DNA of 64,000 nucleotides from Brachionus rotundiformis (taxonomy: Eukaryota; Rotifera; Eurotatoria; Ploima; Brachionidae). The notes under the pieces are model-generated. The model had not been told where the DNA came from, searched no databases, and worked only from the letters and a program-made list of their open reading frames with translations. The translations under genes and the position numbers were made by a program. Numbering within the stretch: position 1 is the first letter of the stretch; the number at the start of each line of letters is the position of its first letter. This document shows, one piece after another, positions 35,739 to 47,808 of this stretch. The stretch covers positions 124,001 to 188,000 of the forward strand of contig JAESIW010000203.1 in the NCBI GenBank assembly GCA_016802295.1. The letters run 5' to 3'.

Positions 35739-35808
35739 GCGAACGCTTAATCCGTTCGCATTTCCCGTTTATCAGTTCGGTTCTCTTGGCAACCAAAGTT
35801 GAGCCAAG
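35739..35808. other. GC-richer island with two adjacent hairpins and an X-box-like site
   Basis: Hairpin 1: GCGAACG (35739-35745) pairs perfectly with CGTTCGC (35753-35759) around a 7-nt loop. Hairpin 2: CTTGGCAAC (35785-35793) pairs with GTTGAGCCAAG (35798-35808), apart from a 2-nt bulge, around a CAAA loop. GTTCTCTTGGCAAC (35780-35793) also fits the loose RFX X-box pattern. A structured RNA or a promoter element are both possible. Neither is established. Confidence 0.35.
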
Positions 35809-38323
35809 ATTACCAGCAAGACTAAGCCAATAGTGACAAATAAACTTAAGAGGAAAAATTTAACAATATTTATTGTTCATTAGCAAAATCATATCCTTAA
35901 TTTTTGTAATTAGATAATTTTTTTGCAATCTGATAAATATTTATTTACGTAGCCAAATTTAAGGTGTTTTTGTTGACATTTTTATGTCATTCAATTATTA
36001 ATTTTATTGAAAAAAAATTATCATTTTGAAATCAAAACAGATTTTATTGAACTCAGCCTTAAATTTTCAAATAGTCGAGAAAAAATATTGATATTAATAT
36101 TTATTTAAAAGTGTAGTAGATAATTTTGAAAATGAATTATTTTTCAAATTAAAATTTGTGCATTGACCATGTTTATAAGGCAACAAAATAATAATAATAA
36201 TTAAAAAAAAAGATTTATTAAAAACTAGACTAGCCCTAAGTCGGATTGAGATAGCATAACAAACACAAAATATAAAGATATTTGTATATGAAGACATAAT
36301 TGCTCGTCTTGGCAAGGTGCTTTGGATTAATTTTGAGCGCCACTAGCTCATAAATACCCTCAACTAGGACGACTTGAGGCTAAGAAGAAAAAATAATTAA
36401 TTTTTCTTAAATTTTTGTTCGAGGTAAATTTAAAAAAAAATCGATTTTTTAATTTCAATCTCAATTTTGTTGATTAGAGGCAGCCTTAATACGATATAAA
36501 TTTATGTCAATAAGTTTGTTTGTTTGTGTGATAGGGCTCAAATTTAGGTGACTAATTTAAATAATAATGCGGATTTATAAACTAAAAAAATGTTTATAAA
36601 CTCAACACACATCTGAAATGTTCATATTTAAATGATCTTTTTGGAAATTTTTTTCCTCATTTGGTAATTTATCTCTTTTGACTAATGAGTGTAGGTTAGA
36701 GCATGCTGATGGAGAACTAGTCAAATTCATCTTTTACAGTCATTTCTCAAATTGGTTCATTTAAATTTCATGATGAATAAATGGCAGAATATGTTTTTTT
36801 CTAATTAAATTTGCCAAAGGCCCAAAAGTGGTTTCAGTATGTGATTATTTTAATTTTAGAGAAAGAGAAAAGTTGCCAAGCTTGATCTTAGAAAAAATAA
36901 AAAGCATTTTTCTTCAATTATGAACATTTTTGTTACTAATTTATTGATTTTACGTATTTTAGTTTATTCTTTAAATAATAGTTTTTATAATATTTTGAGC
37001 TTTTTAGCAAATTAAAAGTAATGAGAAAGTTTCTTGCTATTTTGTTTATTTAATGAAAAAAAAACATTGTTTCATTAGTGATATAATTGAACAATTCCAA
37101 ATTAAAATAGAAGAATAACTAGTTCTATAAATGAAATGTCTTGTTTAAGCGATTTTAGAATTTATCTAAACTTATTCAGGCAAGAATATAAATTTAAGGT
37201 AATAGATAAATGGTAAGAGATTTATGTAGCGAGCTTCCATTTATTTTTATTCTCTTGCGCAATAAATATTTATTGACTTTGTTGTAAATGTATCCAAAGA
37301 GCAAATAAACACCATCATTATACAAAGTATACATTTTATTCTTAATATTCATTTAAAATAGAGAATTTATTTAATTTTTTTCACTTAAAATTCGAAGGAA
37401 TTGGCAAATATTTAATTTAAAGAAATGGAGTACAATCAAAATATTTTACCTTGGTTAAAGCTTAATGCAATAAAGCTCACAAATTTTATTACTTTTTTTT
37501 TTCTATTTTTTTCGTGTGTTATTAATAATTAATATTCCAAATACTAAAAGATAAAGCCCATAATCCCAAAACTAATAAAAAAAATCGCTTTTACTCACAA
37601 CAAATTAGATAATCGCTCTTATTTTTCAGCTTTGAGTAAGCTAAATGTTTATTTGTTTGAACAGACACTTAAAATGTTTAATTATTTTAATAGTTTTTGA
37701 TTTTAATCAGCGTAAAATGTAGAAAAAAATTACTATATATATATTTTATTTAAAAAACAAATATAAAAAATAATTCTCTTTTAGTGAGATTAAAGCTAAA
37801 ATAGAAAAAAATTTGATAAGAATAAAGTTTATCTCTGAATCAATCAATCTTATGCAACCGGTGGGATTAGGCATTAGATAAAAATAGCTTGTGAAAAAGG
37901 CCTCAAAATTAAGGCATGATTTAATTTTTCAAATAAATTATCTATCTTTTGTGTTAAAGATCGGCGGCAAATATTTGCCAAAACAGATCTAACTAGCTTT
38001 ATACGTAATTAAATATAATTAAATTTCGACTAATATCTTTGTCCTGAGAGAAATTTGAGAATTAATTATATTTGGAAGGTGTAGGTTCCCAAATAATATT
38101 AAAAATAGAGAAAATATAGCAATTTTATCATGTTATTTAGATTTGAAAATTAAAGAAGAGATCGATAAATTTCAAAATCTAGCGATTGAGTTTATTTGAA
38201 ACTATCTCTTCTAATTTTATAATTGAATGGTGTTGAATTAAGAAAATAAAAAAGATAAAAAGGTAAAAATTTCAAAATTAGTCAAAGAAAATAAATTGAA
38301 GATTAATTAAAAGATCATTAAAG

Positions 38324-40720
38324 ATGTTATCAGAGAAGCAAGAGATTCGCAAGCGGCCCTTTTCGGTAAATGATATGAACAGAAGAACTCGGGAAGTAAA
38401 AATATACAATACAACAACGATAACAACAACTTCAACAACCACGTCATCAGACTCAATCGTTAATTCACAAAATATATACCAACCAGATAATTATAGTTCT
38501 TATGCTCAACGAAATGAAACAAGAAGCAAGTCAGCTCAAGGAGTAATGAACGTAAATAGGGAATCGAGAAATGAAGATACATGCTATGCCAATATAACAA
38601 CAAATACATCAATTTCACTTCCGATTAAGAGAAAAATAAGATTTATCTATGGAGAGAGTAATCAAGAAAATAATCAAAAACTATCAAAGCTTTCATCAGA
38701 AAATAAAGTGAAGAAACAAGGAGAAGGAGAAAAAGAATGTGATTGTGATGAGATAATATCAAGATTTCCATACGAACAGACAAAAGAAACAAGTACTGAA
38801 GAATACGATAATTTTGATATAAAAAAAAACTGCAGCATGAAAGTAAAAGATGTTGAAGTGGAGTGTGAAATTGACGAAGATCCGGCCATATTTGAAGGAT
38901 CGGAAGGATATGTAAAAAATCTAATTAATAAAATACAGCAACAGTATAAAAATCCGGAAACAGTGCATATAAAAATTACAAGAAGACAAAAGCCGAAAAA
39001 AATAGACAATACGGGAGAACATGGACAAATAGTAAAAAAAGAATATTATACAATAAAAAATCTAAGAAGACAAAAAAAAAGCTCAAGTATTAGTTCATTT
39101 ATTGATCAATCGAACATACCATTCATTGATGAAGAGTCATTAAATGAATCAAGATTAAGTTGGTATAAAAATAAGATAAATGATAACTATATTATAGAAA
39201 AACATGAAATATATGATCAAAATAGAATAAATAATGCAACAATAAAAGATGGCATTAAAGGATTCTTCAAGGGAATCGGAGGAAAGATCAAAGCTCCAGA
39301 TGTTCATATACCAGACGTTAGTGTTTCTGGACCTGACATTAATCTACCAAAATTCAAAGGACCTAAATTCGATGGTCCCGATGTAAACATTAAAGGCCCA
39401 AAAGTCGATGTGCCTGATGTATCTATTGATACAAGTTTACCAAACGTAGATGTAGATATAAACGCGCCTAAATTCAAGGGTCCAAAAGTCGATTTGCCTG
39501 ACGTTGATCTAGAATTCAAAGGACCAAAAGTATCAGGCCCTTCTGTAGACATCAACGCTCCTGAAGTTGATTTGAATGCCCCAGACGTTAAGGGAGGCAT
39601 TAAAGGATTCTTCAAGGGAATCGGAGGAAAGATCAAAGCTCCAGATGTTCATATACCAGACGTTAGTGTTTCTGGACCTGACATTAATCTACCAAAATTC
39701 AAAGGACCTAAATTCGATGGTCCCGATGTAAACATTAAAGGCCCAAAAGTCGATGTGCCTGATGTATCTATTGATACAAGTTTACCAAACGTAGATGTAG
39801 ATATAAACGCGCCTAAATTCAAGGGTCCAAAAGTCGATTTGCCTGACGTTGATTTCACCAATCTAAAACCATCGAAATCAGTTATAAATCCAATCTTTAA
39901 TTCTATCATTCCAATCATTTACTCTGATTCGAATACTCTTATTGATGATGATTCAAAGGATTATTTTTATGGTGTTGATTTGCCAATGACTATTGTTAAT
40001 AGCGATTGGTATTGGTCACCACAAAATATCGTTCACTCTTCAAATGATAAGCTTCATTATAAGACTTCTTTTGAAAACGAAAATAATTCAATTTCTTTTG
40101 GAAAGTATCATATTATAAATCAATCATTCAGGTCATCCCAAATTCCTTTTTCTTCACTGAATTTCGATTACGAGCTTCATAAAGCCAAAATTCGTCTTGA
40201 TTCTGCTGATCCATCATTTAGTCGACCCGGTGAAAGTCCTCTTATTAACGAAATTTCAACTCCTTCTTACACCGATAATAAACCTCCAAAAGTTACCAAG
40301 CAACGTCACCAATCATCATCTTCTATAAATAAACCAGAAAAGAAATCTTCTCTTTTTTCTTCTAAATCTTTTCGATCCTCTTCGGCAGATGGGCATTCCA
40401 AGTTCGACCCGTCTAAGCCGCGCAAGGTTTTTCTTCGAACCATCCCCGGTTTTGACGGTCTTGGAATCCATATTGCCTGTGATCGAAAATCTCGCTGCTC
40501 CTCGTACATTTACGAGATCGAACCCAATAGCCCCGGAGCTAAAGCCGGATTAAAGGAAAAAGAATTTATTTTAGAGATAAACGATGAAGATGTGGTTTTT
40601 CTTGATTTTGATCAGCTGATTCAAAAGATCCAGACACTAATTAAAGAAAACAGCCTGTCACTTACTGTTGGTAACGAAAAAGCCTTTAAGAAATGGGCCA
40701 AAACTCATAAGAAAAAGTGA
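38324..40720 (+). CDS. AHNAK-like repeat protein with C-terminal PDZ domain
   Basis: An intact 798-residue frame without introns. Residues 1-305 are polar and disordered, with a Thr-rich run. Then come two copies of an 86-residue AHNAK/periaxin-type beta-repeat block (residues 310-395 and 425-510). Each opens GIKGFFKGIGGKIKAPDVHI and is built of short units such as FKGPKVDLPDVD. A Ser-rich linker leads to a PDZ domain (about 700-782) with carboxylate-binding loop GLGI and later SPGAKAGL. In AHNAK and periaxin such repeats are scaffolds beneath the plasma membrane, linked to the cytoskeleton and to dimerization by the PDZ domain, which there sits at the N-terminus. The two blocks are identical at DNA level, which suggests recent duplication or a longer array collapsed in assembly. 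Confidence 0.72.
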   Translation: MLSEKQEIRKRPFSVNDMNRRTREVKIYNTTTITTTSTTTSSDSIVNSQNIYQPDNYSSYAQRNETRSKSAQGVMNVNRESRNEDTCYANITTNTSISLPIKRKIRFIYGESNQENNQKLSKLSSENKVKKQGEGEKECDCDEIISRFPYEQTKETSTEEYDNFDIKKNCSMKVKDVEVECEIDEDPAIFEGSEGYVKNLINKIQQQYKNPETVHIKITRRQKPKKIDNTGEHGQIVKKEYYTIKNLRRQKKSSSISSFIDQSNIPFIDEESLNESRLSWYKNKINDNYIIEKHEIYDQNRINNATIKDGIKGFFKGIGGKIKAPDVHIPDVSVSGPDINLPKFKGPKFDGPDVNIKGPKVDVPDVSIDTSLPNVDVDINAPKFKGPKVDLPDVDLEFKGPKVSGPSVDINAPEVDLNAPDVKGGIKGFFKGIGGKIKAPDVHIPDVSVSGPDINLPKFKGPKFDGPDVNIKGPKVDVPDVSIDTSLPNVDVDINAPKFKGPKVDLPDVDFTNLKPSKSVINPIFNSIIPIIYSDSNTLIDDDSKDYFYGVDLPMTIVNSDWYWSPQNIVHSSNDKLHYKTSFENENNSISFGKYHIINQSFRSSQIPFSSLNFDYELHKAKIRLDSADPSFSRPGESPLINEISTPSYTDNKPPKVTKQRHQSSSSINKPEKKSSLFSSKSFRSSSADGHSKFDPSKPRKVFLRTIPGFDGLGIHIACDRKSRCSSYIYEIEPNSPGAKAGLKEKEFILEINDEDVVFLDFDQLIQKIQTLIKENSLSLTVGNEKAFKKWAKTHKKK
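39251..39508 (+). repeat. Perfect direct repeat, copy 1 (258 bp)
   Basis: Identical base for base to 39596-39853 by my reading. The unit offset is 345 bp (115 codons), so the frame is kept. It encodes one AHNAK-like block. Confidence 0.9.
39596..39853 (+). repeat. Perfect direct repeat, copy 2 (258 bp)
   Basis: Second copy of the block at 39251-39508. The match stops sharply at both ends, right after the codons for LPDVD. Confidence 0.9.
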
Positions 40721-41612
40721 ATTTACAACAAGTATTGATCCAGTTTATCTGATTGTTAATTTTGTTATTTTTCTTCAGAATCGAATTTATAAATTTTTTT
40801 TAAATTTTTTCTTTTTAATCAAAATTAAGAAAATAAATAACTTTCTATTAGACTAGATTAGTTAATTTTATAAAACTGATAACTAAGACTTCTGAATGAT
40901 TATTTTTGTTTTTTTTGTTTTATTTTATTAATTTTTAAACTAATTAAGAAGTATTTATTTGTTAATGATATTTTACTTCTTTGAAATTGAAAAAAGAAAA
41001 TTAATTTAAAACTTAAGTTTTAAAATGATAATGAAAATAATTCTCGTTTGAGCTTTTTTTAACGAGGAATGAGCTATTAAACCTTGTAAAGTCTAATTTA
41101 TAATTTACCATTACTGTTTTTGAGTATCCCCTTTATCGACCTTTTACCTATTCTTTTTCACTAAATGATAAAATCATAATAGGTCTATTTTTCAGGTCTT
41201 CTTCTTATATGTAAATAATTTTTATAATTTCAAATTAAGATATAAATTGAAATTAGAAAAATCTATCATCCTATTTTTTATTGGTTTTATAAAGCTTATT
41301 AGCGATCAGTTTTGTGCTTTTAAATTAGATTATTTTATCTTAGATGTAGAATTTAATTTATACAGATTGAGCTATATTTAAATTTTAAAAATAATAAAAT
41401 TTTAAAAAATCAATTTTTTTATATTTTTTTTTAATCCGGAATTAAATCCAACTTGTCATTGAAAAAACTTTTTATAAAAATTATCTTCAAATAATTAATT
41501 CAATTATCTGATTTAAATGAATGAATATTATGCAAGTTAAAATTAAATTTTAAATCTATTCCTTATATTAATAAATACATATGAATAATTATTTTAAACA
41601 AATTTAAAAAAA
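40721..41612. other. Intergenic, AT-rich
   Basis: Contains the 3' UTR of the AHNAK-like gene and the NOL9 promoter. Nothing distinctive is visible. Confidence 0.5.
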
Positions 41613-44061
41613 ATGAATGAAGATATTGATTTTTATGGAAGTTTGACAAAAACTATAAATGCAACTAAATCTTCTGATTTAAACAATTCTAAGATGAGAT
41701 CCAAAGTTGCCAAAAGTGGCCTCAAATTATGTCAAGTTTATTCAGAATTTATTCAATCACACAATCCAGACGAGGATGTTGAAATAAAAAAACCAAAATT
41801 ATTTGACCAGAGCCAGACTGGGAGTAAAATGGATTTGACAGAAAGTCAGCAACAAGATGACAGTTTATCAAATAGCTTTATTGGTGTTAATTCATTTGAT
41901 TGTGACAATTTTTTTGCTGATCTTGCCAATCTTGGTCTACTAATAGTCTGTTTGGAAAAAAATTCCGACTTTGCCAAGAATAAGCTCTCATTTAAAGGTC
42001 GATGCTCAATTAATCTCTTATGTGGCTGTGTACAAATAAATGGTTTCAAAATCGATACCATAAACGACAAATGGTACGACCTATTTTCACCAGAATCAAA
42101 TTCATACTTGACCATTTCAAATAAGAAAGATGATAGCCCTGATTGTGGCAGTTCATATGGAGCAATTTTATCAAAAATTCAAACACTTTGTCAGTCAAAT
42201 ATTGACAGCTCAGTAGAAGAAAATTTCAAAAATTTCTTGGTCAAAACCAAATTTAACATTAAAACAAGTTCTTTGGTCGCTGTTCGTCCACTCAAGTCTC
42301 AATTGTGTAATTACATATCTTATTTTGAAAATTTTAAAAACATCTACGAAAATTCCTCGATTTCAAACGAAAATGAACATGGTAATCAAGCCATGGAAAG
42401 CTTGATGAAAAAATTTGGTATATATCCAGTGCCTGATCAGTACATAAACGCAATTTATCACGAAACTGACAGTCAATTAGATATTGTCCAACAAGTCATA
42501 AATGATGGTCAATCAAATACAGAAGGTAGCAAAAAATTGCTAATTTTATCTGTTTTTAAATATTTAGAAGTTTAATTAATGTTATTTTTTTATTGATAAA
42601 TGATTTATGTTTAGGTCTAGTTGTTATGCCATGCGGTGGAAAAGATGTTGGAAAATCAACTTTTTTGCGCCATTTTATAAATTCATTATTAAACAAGTCT
42701 TTATATATTTTAATGTTTAAATATTTTTTTTAATTAAAAAATTAAACAATAAAAAGATATAACCATGTTGGGTATATAGACTGTGATCCTGGACAGTGTG
42801 AATTTACTTTGCCAAGTTGTTTAAGTTTTTCATTGATCTCAGAACCATTGTTTGGTAAAAATGAAAATAATATGCTGGTTGATTAAACAAATTGTTTTAA
42901 CATGTTTTAAAAGGACCTCCACACTCTCATTTGAACCATAATGGATCTAATAAGAAATGTTTTTTTTTGGGCCATTTGTCGCCCAACGATGTGCCTGAAC
43001 TTTACTTACACTACTTGAGAAAGTGCTTCGACGAATTTAGTGACTTAAAGTCCAGACTCAGCTTAAATATTCCCCTAGTGGTCAACACAATGGGATGGAA
43101 TCATGGTCTTGGCCTGTGTCTTCTCAAGGAAAGCATCCTTTTGTTCAAACCATCGCACATAATTCAAATCAATCATCCCATAGAAGCAAACAAGAATATG
43201 CCAGTGCTGGATATTGAATGGTTGAGGAACTGTGATGGCTGGCCGGCCACTAAACGATTCGATGAAAGACAATCAGAGTATGACCTGATTCAAAAAAATA
43301 TTTTTTATAAACTATTGACATTGAAGTCAAATGTTCCATCAAAAAACTCAAAATTTACCAAACATCCGTCTCAAAAGCGTTTATCTGCCAAGGACCACCG
43401 AAACTTGGCCATACTAGCCTATTTTTCCAAACTAAATGATTCAGATGTTTTTTTTAAACCTATTCACCACATTAGACCGTACAGAATTTCATGGTCCAAA
43501 TTGGCTCTTCATGTAACTCATTCAAAAGTCGAATACGAACAGCTTTTCAGAGTTTTTAATGCATCACTAGTTTGCTTGGCAAGCGTAGAAAGAAAATTTG
43601 TATATTTTTTTTCTTAATATTTTATTCTAATTATAAATAGAAAGTAAAATTTTTAATTTAAAGATAAAGACAAAACATGATAATCCTGAATTGCCTGGCT
43701 ACTTGAATTTATTTGAGGACGATGTCGATATCAAGTGTCTTGGATTTGGTAAAATAATTTATTTTTTATCTGAGATTTGTTTTATCTATTCTTAAAAGGC
43801 ATTGTAAGAGCAATTAATATCGAGAGCAAAGAGTTTTACATTCTAAGCCCGGAGCCTTTGGAAGTGCTGAATGAAGTTAATTTGCTTTGCAAGGGCATGC
43901 TCAATCTGCCGCTAGAGTTTTTCTACGAGCAAGATTGTAGTGCGCCAAGTCCATACTTGACACTGGCTAATGAGCCACACCATTCAAGCTCAAATCAAAT
44001 ATCAAATGAGCCCATTCAACGAAAATATTTAATTCATCAAAAAGTAAACAGAAAGCCATAA
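41613..44061 (+). CDS. NOL9: Polynucleotide 5'-hydroxyl-kinase NOL9 (Grc3 family)
   Basis: Six exons (41613-42525, 42615-42696, 42757-42854, 42914-43599, 43664-43748, 43799-44061) give 708 residues (human about 702). The Walker A loop GGKDVGKST is at 312-320. Family landmarks follow: YIDCDPGQCEFTLPSC, ISEPLFGPPHSHL, NIPLVVNTMGWNHGLG, LALHVTHSKVEYEQLF and CLGFGIVRAI. NOL9 phosphorylates the 5'-OH left after cleavage of internal transcribed spacer 2. With LAS1L it processes the precursor of 28S and 5.8S rRNA in the nucleolus. The exon 1 donor (42526) lies upstream of the open-frame end. It was chosen because it alone gives the phase needed for exon 2. A poly-A signal AATAAA is at 44105-44110. 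Confidence 0.93.
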
Positions 44062-45298
44062 ACAAAATTTACCAACTTGGCTATTATTTTATGTCAAATT
44101 TTGTAATAAAATTTCCATTAAACAAAAAGCAATAAAATAATTGTATGCATGATTTTAAAATAAAATATTTTCAAAAATATTTTCAAGCTTTAATTTTTGA
44201 TATTGTGTATAACAATTAGGAGCAATTTTCTATTGAATTATCTGGGTTAATATCTATCTAATATTATTAGGAGTTAAATTTTTTATTTTTATGATTGGTG
44301 TATGGTCCTTACGCGTAACCAAAATTCCTTTGGGCAAGACCATAAGCAATAATTTTATCAAAGTCAAATTTTCTTTCCTTCTTAATTCTTTTGTTGGCAA
44401 TTAAATTCTTTAACCATTTATGGCTAAGATTGGTTTTGTGATTTAGGAAAAATTTAATTAAAATTTTGCTTATTTTTTATCTTTTGTTATAGACTTTGGA
44501 TATTTTTGCTCTAAAATAAAAACAAGTTACTCAATTTATGAGAAATTTATAAACTAGAATCTATCATTTTGGTAAAAAATGTGTTTTTTTTTATGTATAT
44601 GAGAAAAAAATAAAAACAAAAAAAAAATACAATACAAAATTTTATATTTTTCTTATGAATTATGTTTATTAGAGTTTCTCTGGTAAATTATAAACAAAAA
44701 ATTTAAATTGTCGCATTCGCTTCTAATGATTAAATTTATAATAATTCACAACCCATTTTATACTGTGTTTTTTTAAGATACAATCTGCTTTTTGGAATTA
44801 AGAAATAATTTGAGATTTTTATTTTTTTTCAATTTATTCACCTTTATTAGGAAATAGGTTCATTTTATCATTAGTATTAAATAATAATTCTAAAATAATA
44901 CTCGTTTTACACAACTCGTAAATTTAAAATAAAAAATTGATTTTTGTCAAATGGAACATTATAGAGGGTCTCAGAAATTTGATAATTTCATTATGATATT
45001 ATCAAATCTAAAATATGTCAAATATTAGATAAATAATTTTTATTTCATTTTTAAATCAATAAAATATTTCCAAGGGCGCACACAAAGTTAAGTAAATAGT
45101 TACCAACTCACCGTTGAGCCTTTGCTTTATATTTACTTAAGTCGTTCTAATTTGCAGGGTTTTGCTTTTGTAAGTAAGCTTTGTTATTAAGATTTAAATT
45201 CAATAATAATTTTTAATATAAATTATTCTAATTTACAATAAAATATCAAACATTGGTAAATAATGGATGAAAAAAATAAAAATTTAGATAGAATTTGA
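44062..45298. other. Intergenic, AT-rich
   Basis: Includes the NOL9 3' end (AATAAA at 44105) and the 5' leader of the DHHC gene. An upstream ATG at 45263 begins a short frame (MDEKNKNLDRI then TGA) just before the DHHC start and may dampen translation. Nothing else is seen. Confidence 0.5.
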
Positions 45299-47808
45299 AT
45301 GGCAATGGATACCAGTAACCAAGCTGCAGAGAAAATGCAGCAATTAGCCCTGATGATGGGAGTCAAAAATTTTGATCCAACAGTTTTGATAAAGACGGAG
45401 TTTTTTCCAGATTGCCTTCAAAATTTGACTTCCCAACAGTGTAAAGTTGTTTGTGAGGCTCTTTCCAACCCTGTGTATGCCAGCCACGTGAACAAAAAGG
45501 GTCTTATGGGCGGCTACACAGCTTTACATTGGATGTGCATCAAAAATGAGTACGATTTGATTGAGCATTTATTGGCAAAATGCGGCGCAGATGTCAATTC
45601 CACAGCCAATTTGGGCGAAAGTTCTCTTTTTATTTGTATCAAGTAATATAATTAATAAATTATCAAAAATTATTTTTATTAACAAAACAAAAAACTTAAT
45701 TAGAAATTGTAATTTATACTCGATTGAGCTGGTGATAAAACACGGTGCCGATTTATCTCATAGAGACATTTACAACAGATCACTGGTTCATTGGTGCGCC
45801 TATACAGGAAAAGTGTAAGCAAAGCAAATCTAATTCAATTTTAATAAATAATTAAATTAACTTATTAAACTAGCATTTTGTTGTATTATTTTGAAAAATA
45901 CCATTCTGTGAGTAATTTTAATGACCTGGACCAATTTAAGCAGAATGCTTTGCATATCGCATGTGCTTGTGGATTTGCGGACTTGATAATATTTTTGATA
46001 AGACGAGGCCACATCGATTATTATCTGCAGGATTTTAATGGCAACACTTGTCTTCACATGGGTTTGCTTTGGCAAAAAGAAATTACCTAATTTATTTCAT
46101 GTTTTCTTAGCTGCAAAATGTGGACTTGCCAGAATTTGCTGGACATTAACTCAGCAGAATGGTGGAAAATGTGCTAAACTTATTGCAATAATGAATAACC
46201 AAAATCAAACACCTTTTGACATAATACGGAATGAAAAAGGACAAAAGTATGTTTTAATTATTTTTATTTTAATTAGAAGAAAAAAAAATTAAAATTATAA
46301 AAAAATTAAAGTTTTAAAAAAATCCGAGATTGGCTTCGATTGGAAGCCAAGACAAATAAGTACTTATTGAACCATAATTCAGACGAAAAATACTCAAGAT
46401 CATCTCTGTTAAAAATTAAAAAAGGAACTTTTTTTTTAAATTGGAATGATAATTTTAAAATGAATCTGGACTGGTACTCAAGAATATTTGCTGTGTTTTT
46501 AGTGTTTAACTTGCCTTTTTTAATAAATACATTTGTCATATATCCGAATGAGATGAGTCTTTGGAAAGGCTTAATTGGCTATTCATCTTTGTTCCTTTTG
46601 GTCTATGTAATGGTTCGCCAACGACACAGATGTACTCATATAAGTGGTTACCAAAATCCATTCCATGTTGGTCTTCTTTTTGCCATGTTTCTCAATAACT
46701 ATTCAACATACTATTTCTATTTGGTAAATTGTAAGACTCACCATCAAAATTTAAGCATAAAAAAGCGCTAATTTTAATTTAATTTAAAGATAATAATATG
46801 TATAGTCTAATTGAGATGGCCAAATTGGTATTGGCTTTTTACCAAAATTTGACCTTCTATAAAATACTAAAATCAGACCCAGGTAAGAAGAGCAAACTAA
46901 GCTTGAACTTAAGTTTTGACAAAGGTTTATTCTATTAAGGAATTTGTAAAGAAAATTACAAAAAGCCAGACGGATCACCATACGAGCTAAGAGACCTAAT
47001 GGCATTGAACGCCGAAGATCCCAAAGGTGGAAAGGATTCAACTATATGGCTCACTGATCCGCCAATATATGCTCCATCTATTGAAAATCCAATGCCTCTA
47101 CCTCAGCTTTTTTTCTGCGAATCGTGCCTAGTTGTCCAGGCAGTGCCAACACGACACTGTAAACTATGCGAATGCTGTATAAGTAAATTCGATCACCATT
47201 GTCTATTTATTGGCAAGTGTGTAGGCCTAAAGAACCATAGGAACTTTGTTTTACTAATTATTCTTTCGATGTGTTGCTTGGGCGACTTTGTCTGGGTTGT
47301 TTTAAGCTACAATGAATTTTATAGTGAATTATTGATGAAAGAAAACAGAGATAAAAAATTCGAAGATAGAATAGATTTGACTTATGTGTTATTTTCCTCG
47401 GCGCCTCATATATGGTGCGTTGTTCTGGCAATCACAAGCACCTTTATAACAATAATGCTATTATTTTTGCTTATGCTTCAAATCAGATATGTTACACTTG
47501 GTTACACAACTCAAATCAGGCCGCCAGCTTTTTTTATCCAAAGTCACAAAAGAATGCAATCTGCTTTTTCAGCTTTGCTCTATCGCTTGGAAAACTTGTT
47601 TATATTTTTATTCGACTCTTGTGAATCTAACTTGGAGCTTTATTATAAACAACAGAGAGAATATAATGAGACAATTTTGTCCAAGAATAGTCCGATTGCC
47701 ATGGGCTACGAAGCTTATCCAAGGGATAACTTTAATAAGAATTCAAACACTCAAAGTTTGTTACCAAAAGAGAATCCAAATAATCCCTACGAAATAGAGC
47801 TAGACTGA
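45299..47808 (+). CDS. Ankyrin-repeat DHHC palmitoyltransferase (ZDHHC13/17, HIP14 type)
   Basis: Seven exons (45299-45642, 45704-45814, 45874-46061, 46111-46246, 46312-46730, 46790-46882, 46940-47808) give 719 residues. The N-terminal half carries ankyrin repeats (GGYTALHWMCIKNEYDLIEH, QNALHIACACGFADLI, GNTCLHMAAKCGLARI). A multi-span membrane region follows. The zinc-binding catalytic domain is HCKLCECCISKFDHHC, with catalytic Cys518, followed by GKCVGLKNHRNF. More membrane helices and a polar tail of about 110 residues come after. Enzymes of this type attach palmitate to cysteines of synaptic and trafficking proteins at the Golgi, and the ankyrin repeats recruit substrates. The order ankyrin then DHHC is unique to the ZDHHC13/17 pair; I cannot say which one. 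The usual TTxE motif appears only as GYTTQ. The splice into exon 5 (46312) is the least certain join. Confidence 0.88.

Larger units (their letters stand above)
27646..38323. other. 10.7-kb gene-poor AT-rich region
   Basis: No recognisable gene. Short open frames (for example near 28767, 33327 and 36094) are low-complexity A/T or hydrophobic runs. Small GC-richer islands at about 29335-29420, 35270-35375, 35735-35830 and 36305-36385 stand out and may be regulatory or RNA-coding. The region may serve the AHNAK-like gene downstream, including possible untranslated exons. Confidence 0.5.

Noticed and set aside
36094..36315. Minus-strand hydrophobic frame of 73 codons
   Set aside because: It ends in Ile/Leu runs coded by A/T repeats, its first Met is not an ATG, and no neighbour exon fits.
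42526..42575. Extending NOL9 exon 1 to the stop at 42575
   Set aside because: The added residues are A/T-coded, and only the donor at 42526 gives the phase needed to continue into the Walker A exon.
45263..45298. Upstream ATG as the true start of the DHHC gene
   Set aside because: The frame from 45263 stops after 11 codons and is out of step with the ankyrin repeats, so it is at most a short upstream ORF.
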